This document shows, in pieces, positions 51,018-54,603 of a stretch of 54,603 bases of DNA. Under the pieces are notes generated by a model, which was not told where the DNA came from, made no database searches, and was given only the letters and a program-made list of their open reading frames with translations. Made by a program: the position numbers and the translations under genes. Source of the DNA: Ignavibacteria bacterium (GTDB lineage Bacteria > Bacteroidota > Ignavibacteria > Kapaibacteriales > UBA2268); assembly GCA_016844745.1 (NCBI GenBank), contig JAERMQ010000040.1, positions 1 through 54,603 of the forward strand. The letters run 5' to 3'. How positions within the stretch are numbered: the first letter of the stretch is position 1; every line of letters starts with the position of its first letter.

Positions 51018-52325
51018 TTAACATATTTTAGCTAAAACTTCGGAACCGGATATTTCTAATAACTTTACTTTTACTGGTTCAGAAGCTTCCTTATCGTAAT
51101 TTATTTGCAGTTCATTTATGGGAAATCTGACCCGAACATAATTCTCTGTCCAGCCTGAGCCAAAACCGGTTTCTTGGGAAATCACTTCCGGAATTACAAA
51201 TCTTTCAGTATCTATTTGCGATTTGTAAAAAACCATTTTCTTTTCTTCCGAAAGCAAACGAAGCCTTAATGTTCTTTCTTTCTTGGAAGTAGGACTTACC
51301 TGTGTCGAAAATGATGCTGCATCGGTGTTTGCACGTTCGGAATAAGTAAATGCATGTAAATATGATACAGGCAGGCTTTCAAGCAAATTATATGTTTGAG
51401 CGAATAGTTCGTCGGTCTCTCCCGGAAAACCTGCAATCACATCGACTCCAATACAGCAATCGGGAATTTTATGCTTAATTTTATTAATAAGTTCTTCGAA
51501 ATATGATGCTTTATAGCGGCGGCGCATCAGTCCTAATATTTGTGGTGAACCGCTCTGCAGCGGTATATGAAAATGCGGACATATTATTCGGCTGTTACTA
51601 ACCAGCTCTAAGATTTCATTTGTCAGTAAATTAGGTTCAATTGATGAAATACGAACTCTCATATTAGTACCTGTATTCTCAATATGCCTTAAAACATCAA
51701 TAAATCGTTTATCAGGAGTGTAATGGTAATCACCCAGGTTAATTCCCGAAAGTATGATTTCCCTGTATCCACCAACTTCAATTTGCTTTAAACGCCGTGA
51801 AATTTCATCAATACTCATGCTTCTATTTCCTCCACGGGCAAGTGGAATAGTACAATAGGAGCAAGAATAATCGCACCCGTCCTGAATTTTAAAAAATACC
51901 CGTGTATGTGTATCATTATCAGCAGAGCAGGCGCCGTGGAATTCATCATTGATATGAATACTCATATAAATAGCGGGTGCTCCGTTATGTTTTAAATCAT
52001 CGATTATTTTCCTGATATGGAATTTATCATTCATACCTACAACGGCAGCCACTCCATCAATAGCAGCTATTTCATCGGGATTTATTTGTGCGTAGCATCC
52101 GGTAACGATTATCGATGCTTCAGGAGATGTTCTTGCTGCCCTGCGTATTATTTTCCTGCAATCGGCATCTGCATGGTGAGTAACGGTGCAAGTATTTATA
52201 AGTACAACATCGCTTTCTTTCCCAAATTCTACAATATCAGCGCCTTCACGTACGAATTCGTCCGCTATCTCCGATATTTCAGCAAAGTTAACTTTGCATC
52301 CTATATTTATAAAACTTAATCTCAT
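51018..52325 (-). CDS. mtaB: tRNA t6A37 methylthiotransferase MtaB
   Basis: A radical-SAM enzyme of 435 residues that converts t6A to ms2t6A at position 37 of tRNA. The N-terminal UPF0004 domain carries three Fe-S cysteines (NIGCKVNFAE, INTCTVTHHAD, TGCYAQ). The radical-SAM CxxxCxxC is in IQDGCDYSCSYCTIPLARGG (about residue 150), and a C-terminal TRAM-like domain ends the protein. Residue patterns fit MtaB better than MiaB or RimO, mainly the IGCKVN start and overall length. It begins 4 bases after the polyprenyl synthase stop. Confidence 0.92.
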   Translation of the reverse strand: MRLSFINIGCKVNFAEISEIADEFVREGADIVEFGKESDVVLINTCTVTHHADADCRKIIRRAARTSPEASIIVTGCYAQINPDEIAAIDGVAAVVGMNDKFHIRKIIDDLKHNGAPAIYMSIHINDEFHGACSADNDTHTRVFFKIQDGCDYSCSYCTIPLARGGNRSMSIDEISRRLKQIEVGGYREIILSGINLGDYHYTPDKRFIDVLRHIENTGTNMRVRISSIEPNLLTNEILELVSNSRIICPHFHIPLQSGSPQILGLMRRRYKASYFEELINKIKHKIPDCCIGVDVIAGFPGETDELFAQTYNLLESLPVSYLHAFTYSERANTDAASFSTQVSPTSKKERTLRLRLLSEEKKMVFYKSQIDTERFVIPEVISQETGFGSGWTENYVRVRFPINELQINYDKEASEPVKVKLLEISGSEVLAKIC

Positions 52326-52329
52326 TATC

Positions 52330-53319
52330 TCAATAATTCCTCTTACTTAAAGATTGTACAAGCCATCTTAGAGTTTCAACATGTTCATTATTACTTAATT
52401 TATCCAAATCCGACAAGGCAGCATCAAAATAATCATTGGCAATTTCTTCTGCTTTGAGCATTGCACCGAGCCTGACTAATAATTCTTGCATACGCCCAAC
52501 ATACTCTTCAGGTAAACCGTTTTCTTTCATGAATTTATTGATTAGTTCCATATCGCTTTCTTCAACAGCGACTTCTGCAGCATGAAGTATAAGATAGGTT
52601 TTCTTGCCTTCGATAATGTCCTGACCAATTTTCTTGCCGAATTTAATTTGCTCTGCTGTCATATCCAATAAATCGTCCTGTAACTGGAATGCCATTCCAA
52701 TATTTTTCCCAAAGGATTCAAGCGCAGTAACGTCAGATTCGGAGCCATTTCCAATCAATCCGCCGATAGCTGCTGAATATTGCAATAGTCTTGCCGTCTT
52801 TTTTTCTATCATATTGAAGTATTGCTGTTTGGTCGTAATACTGGTTACTCCAAGTTTCATATCCAGAGCCTGTCCTTCGCAAACTTCAATCAATGCATTA
52901 TTGAACAACCGGAATATTTCTCTCTGATTCTTATGAGTTGCATATCGCTCCAGCAGCCGGTAAACATAACCTATCATCAAATCTCCTGTCAGGATACCTA
53001 TGGATTCGTTCCATTTAATATGAACGGTCTGCCTTCCGCGGCGAATGGGAGATTTATCCATAATATCATCATGAACGAGGGTAAAATTGTGTAGAACTTC
53101 GATAGCACAAGCAGCCTCTAATGCATCAATTGGATTTGTTCCAACAGCACCGGAGGAAATCATCATCAGACATGGACGAATTCTTTTCCCGCCGCCAGAA
53201 ATGATATATCGAAATGGCTCGTAAAGTTCCTGTGGCTCAATATTAGGGATAAAATCAAATAAATGCTTTTCAATTGATTCTAAATATCTGTTATAAATTA
53301 TTGAGTAATCATTTTCCAT
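52330..53319 (-). CDS. Polyprenyl (geranylgeranyl/farnesyl-type) diphosphate synthase
   Basis: A 329-residue trans-isoprenyl diphosphate synthase that condenses IPP with allylic diphosphates. The first aspartate-rich motif LVHDDIMDKSPIRRG (about residue 85) and the second FQLQDDLLDM (about 213) are intact, and GGGKRIRPCLM precedes them. The four residues before the first motif (NFTL) suggest no bulky chain-length block, so product length cannot be fixed with confidence. It is 23 bases after dprA and 4 bases before mtaB on the minus strand, a cotranscribed run. Confidence 0.93.
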   Translation of the reverse strand: MENDYSIIYNRYLESIEKHLFDFIPNIEPQELYEPFRYIISGGGKRIRPCLMMISSGAVGTNPIDALEAACAIEVLHNFTLVHDDIMDKSPIRRGRQTVHIKWNESIGILTGDLMIGYVYRLLERYATHKNQREIFRLFNNALIEVCEGQALDMKLGVTSITTKQQYFNMIEKKTARLLQYSAAIGGLIGNGSESDVTALESFGKNIGMAFQLQDDLLDMTAEQIKFGKKIGQDIIEGKKTYLILHAAEVAVEESDMELINKFMKENGLPEEYVGRMQELLVRLGAMLKAEEIANDYFDAALSDLDKLSNNEHVETLRWLVQSLSKRNY

Positions 53320-53342
53320 CTTATTACTAAAATTTTGAATAA

Positions 53343-54452
53343 TCAGTTAGTTTTTATATAATATTTGCCCGGTAATTGACGAATGATGCCTTTGAATTCA
53401 AGATTCAATAACTTTACGAGAAGCTCAGATACATCTATACCGGTAAGATTCAGTAACTCGTCAAAATGCATCGGGTCATATGTTAATGTAGAGTAGACTC
53501 TCGAAGAGGCTTCATCATCGAGAAGAATTTTTGAATCCTGGCGGAAAGAATCAATTTCAGTCTGTTCAAACCCTAAATCTTCCCATAATAATTCAGGAGT
53601 AATAGCTATCGAAGCAATGTTTTTCCTAATAAGGAGATTTGTTCCCTTACTTTTTTCAGATGAAATATTACCTGGAACTGCAAATACTTCACGCCCCTGG
53701 TCGAATGCGAAATTTGCCGTAATTAATGAACCTCCGCGCTGACCGCTTTCAATGACAATGGTTGCCTTGGATATACCGCTAATAATGCGATTTCTCTGCG
53801 GGAAGTACCCTGGGCGGGCAACCGTATTGCAGCTATATTCCGAAATAATTGCTCCACCTGACTCAACAATTTTTTTTGCGAACTCGGCTGCAAGTTGAGG
53901 TGAAATTGTGTTCAATCCTGAAGCTATAACAGCATAAGTAATCCCTCCGGAAGTTATTGCAGATTTGTGGGCAATAGTGTCTATTCCGAAAGCCATGCCA
54001 CTTGTTACGATAATACCACGGGTAGCTAAAAATTCAGAAAATCGCTCCGTTGTTAACTTGCCATAAACACTGTTTTTCCGGGTACCTACAATCGAAATTG
54101 ATGTTGTATCGCTTTTTTGAAGATTACCCAATACAAAAATCAGGAGTGGGGGATAGGAAATTTCTTTCAAATATTGTGGATAATCATCATCCCAGAGCGA
54201 AATGATTTTGTATCCTTTTTGGGAGCATATTTCAAGTTGTTTTTCAATTTCGGGATTTGAGAAAATTTCTTTGGGTGTACTGAAAATCTCTGTTTGACGC
54301 AATTTTGAACCTAATGCGGAATTGCTTTTCTCCAATAATTCATCTACGCCGGAATAGCTTTCTATCGAATTTTTGAGTAAAGTAGCATTAATGCCTTTAA
54401 CGTAGGTCAAAGCTAAGATATCTCTGATTGTCCAATTTTGTGGTAACGGCAT
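53343..54452 (-). CDS. dprA: DNA-processing protein DprA
   Basis: DprA protects incoming single-stranded DNA and loads RecA during natural transformation. The 369 residues include an N-terminal helical HhH/SAM-like region (1-75), the Rossmann-like DprA domain with VGTRKNSVYG (about residue 122), SGMAFGIDTIAH, PQRNRIISG and GQRGGSLITA, and a C-terminal winged-helix domain (about 305-369) ending KYYIKTN. It is the first gene of the minus-strand run dprA, polyprenyl synthase, mtaB, lgt, and has a canonical promoter at 54477-54507. The right inverted-repeat copy lies just upstream of that promoter. Confidence 0.96.
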   Translation of the reverse strand: MPLPQNWTIRDILALTYVKGINATLLKNSIESYSGVDELLEKSNSALGSKLRQTEIFSTPKEIFSNPEIEKQLEICSQKGYKIISLWDDDYPQYLKEISYPPLLIFVLGNLQKSDTTSISIVGTRKNSVYGKLTTERFSEFLATRGIIVTSGMAFGIDTIAHKSAITSGGITYAVIASGLNTISPQLAAEFAKKIVESGGAIISEYSCNTVARPGYFPQRNRIISGISKATIVIESGQRGGSLITANFAFDQGREVFAVPGNISSEKSKGTNLLIRKNIASIAITPELLWEDLGFEQTEIDSFRQDSKILLDDEASSRVYSTLTYDPMHFDELLNLTGIDVSELLVKLLNLEFKGIIRQLPGKYYIKTN

Positions 54453-54476
54453 AACATTTCGATATTAACAAAACTA

Positions 54477-54507
54477 CAAATTTATTGCTTTTTATGTCTT
54501 TTTCAAA
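54477..54507 (-). promoter_or_regulatory. Bacteroidota-type promoter of dprA
   Basis: On the minus strand, TTTG (54504-54507) and TAAATTTG (54477-54484) are exactly 19 bases apart, a textbook Bacteroidota primary-sigma promoter. The ATG at 54452 is 25 bases beyond. The terminal repeat starts only 3 bases upstream of the TTTG. Confidence 0.7.
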
Positions 54508-54509
54508 CT

Positions 54510-54603
54510 ATTACCTTAATCAGTGAAAATAAATGAAATTGCAATTATAAACGTCATAACAAATTATAAGTTAAACAATTTTAACCACTTCACCGAACAA
54601 AAA
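54510..54603. repeat. Right copy of the perfect 94-bp terminal inverted repeat
   Basis: Exact reverse complement of 6-99. It lies immediately upstream of the dprA promoter. See the left copy for the relation of the two. Confidence 0.95.

Noticed and set aside
1..54603. Terminal inverted repeats as ends of a linear plasmid, phage or transposon
   Set aside because: The window is full of single-copy housekeeping genes and has no replication, packaging or transposase gene, so it is chromosome.

Overview
The window is 54.6 kb of AT-rich bacterial chromosome. It encodes about 41 proteins and two tRNAs and has no rRNA. Three lines of evidence place it in the Bacteroidota/Ignavibacteria-Kapabacteria-Chlorobi group. 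Three secreted proteins end in type IX secretion (T9SS) C-terminal sorting domains. Several genes are preceded by TTTG-N19/20-TAnnTTTG promoters of the Bacteroidota type. Genes without a Shine-Dalgarno sequence are common. I cannot name the genus. Housekeeping genes (purM, recJ, engB, cysS, tilS, hpt, lgt, mtaB, dprA) show that this is chromosome, not a plasmid.

Layout. 1-5.8 kb: an ATP-grasp protein with AT-hook-like motifs in its tail, a small barrel-like protein, then a tightly spaced run from an unknown gene and a DUF1579-like protein to purM and a PduO-type cobalamin adenosyltransferase, then a GmhB-like HAD phosphatase. 6.2-9.9 kb: a 1231-residue T9SS-secreted propeller protein. 10.1-16.7 kb: a response-regulator/kinase fusion that lacks its phosphoacceptor histidine, then recJ directly followed by a Dna2-like nuclease-helicase. 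16.9-19.6 kb: a DUF4258/YgiT-zinc-finger pair resembling a toxin-antitoxin module, coupled to a PBP4-type D-Ala-D-Ala carboxypeptidase, then a thiamine-binding small protein. 19.8-21.7 kb (minus): ECF sigma factor, membrane anti-sigma protein and Spy/CpxP-like periplasmic protein. 21.9-22.1 kb: convergent tRNA-Arg and tRNA-Thr sharing one hairpin. 22.2-28.9 kb: engB and cysS (divergent), a DUF2520 Rossmann protein, a second hybrid kinase and an OmpA/PD40 protein.

29.2-33.1 kb (minus) is an accessory stretch: a TPR protein, a PIN toxin with an overlapping small partner, a T9SS propeller protein whose sorting domain is far GC-richer than the rest of the gene, and an antitoxin-like gene followed by a decayed TumE-like toxin. 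33.3-37.1 kb: a small membrane protein, a MEMO-family protein, tilS with an N-terminal extension, and hpt. 37.4-46.2 kb: a giant 2918-residue T9SS surface protein with a beta-helix and seven Ig-like modules. 46.5-54.5 kb: rhomboid protease, a hemerythrin-like protein lacking two iron ligands, two envelope proteins, and a minus-strand run dprA, polyprenyl synthase, mtaB, lgt and an envelope protein.

Intergenic structure is the most distinctive property. At least five families of long palindromic repeats (arms 15-35 bp) occupy gene 3' ends and never lie between divergent promoters. The two ends of the window carry a perfect 94-bp inverted repeat, in the same orientation relative to the inward-reading genes dprA and the ATP-grasp gene. 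No complete undescribed multi-gene system is demonstrated. The best candidates are the two small toxin-antitoxin-like pairs, the recJ/Dna2-like pair, the degenerate signalling and hemerythrin proteins, and the repeat families.
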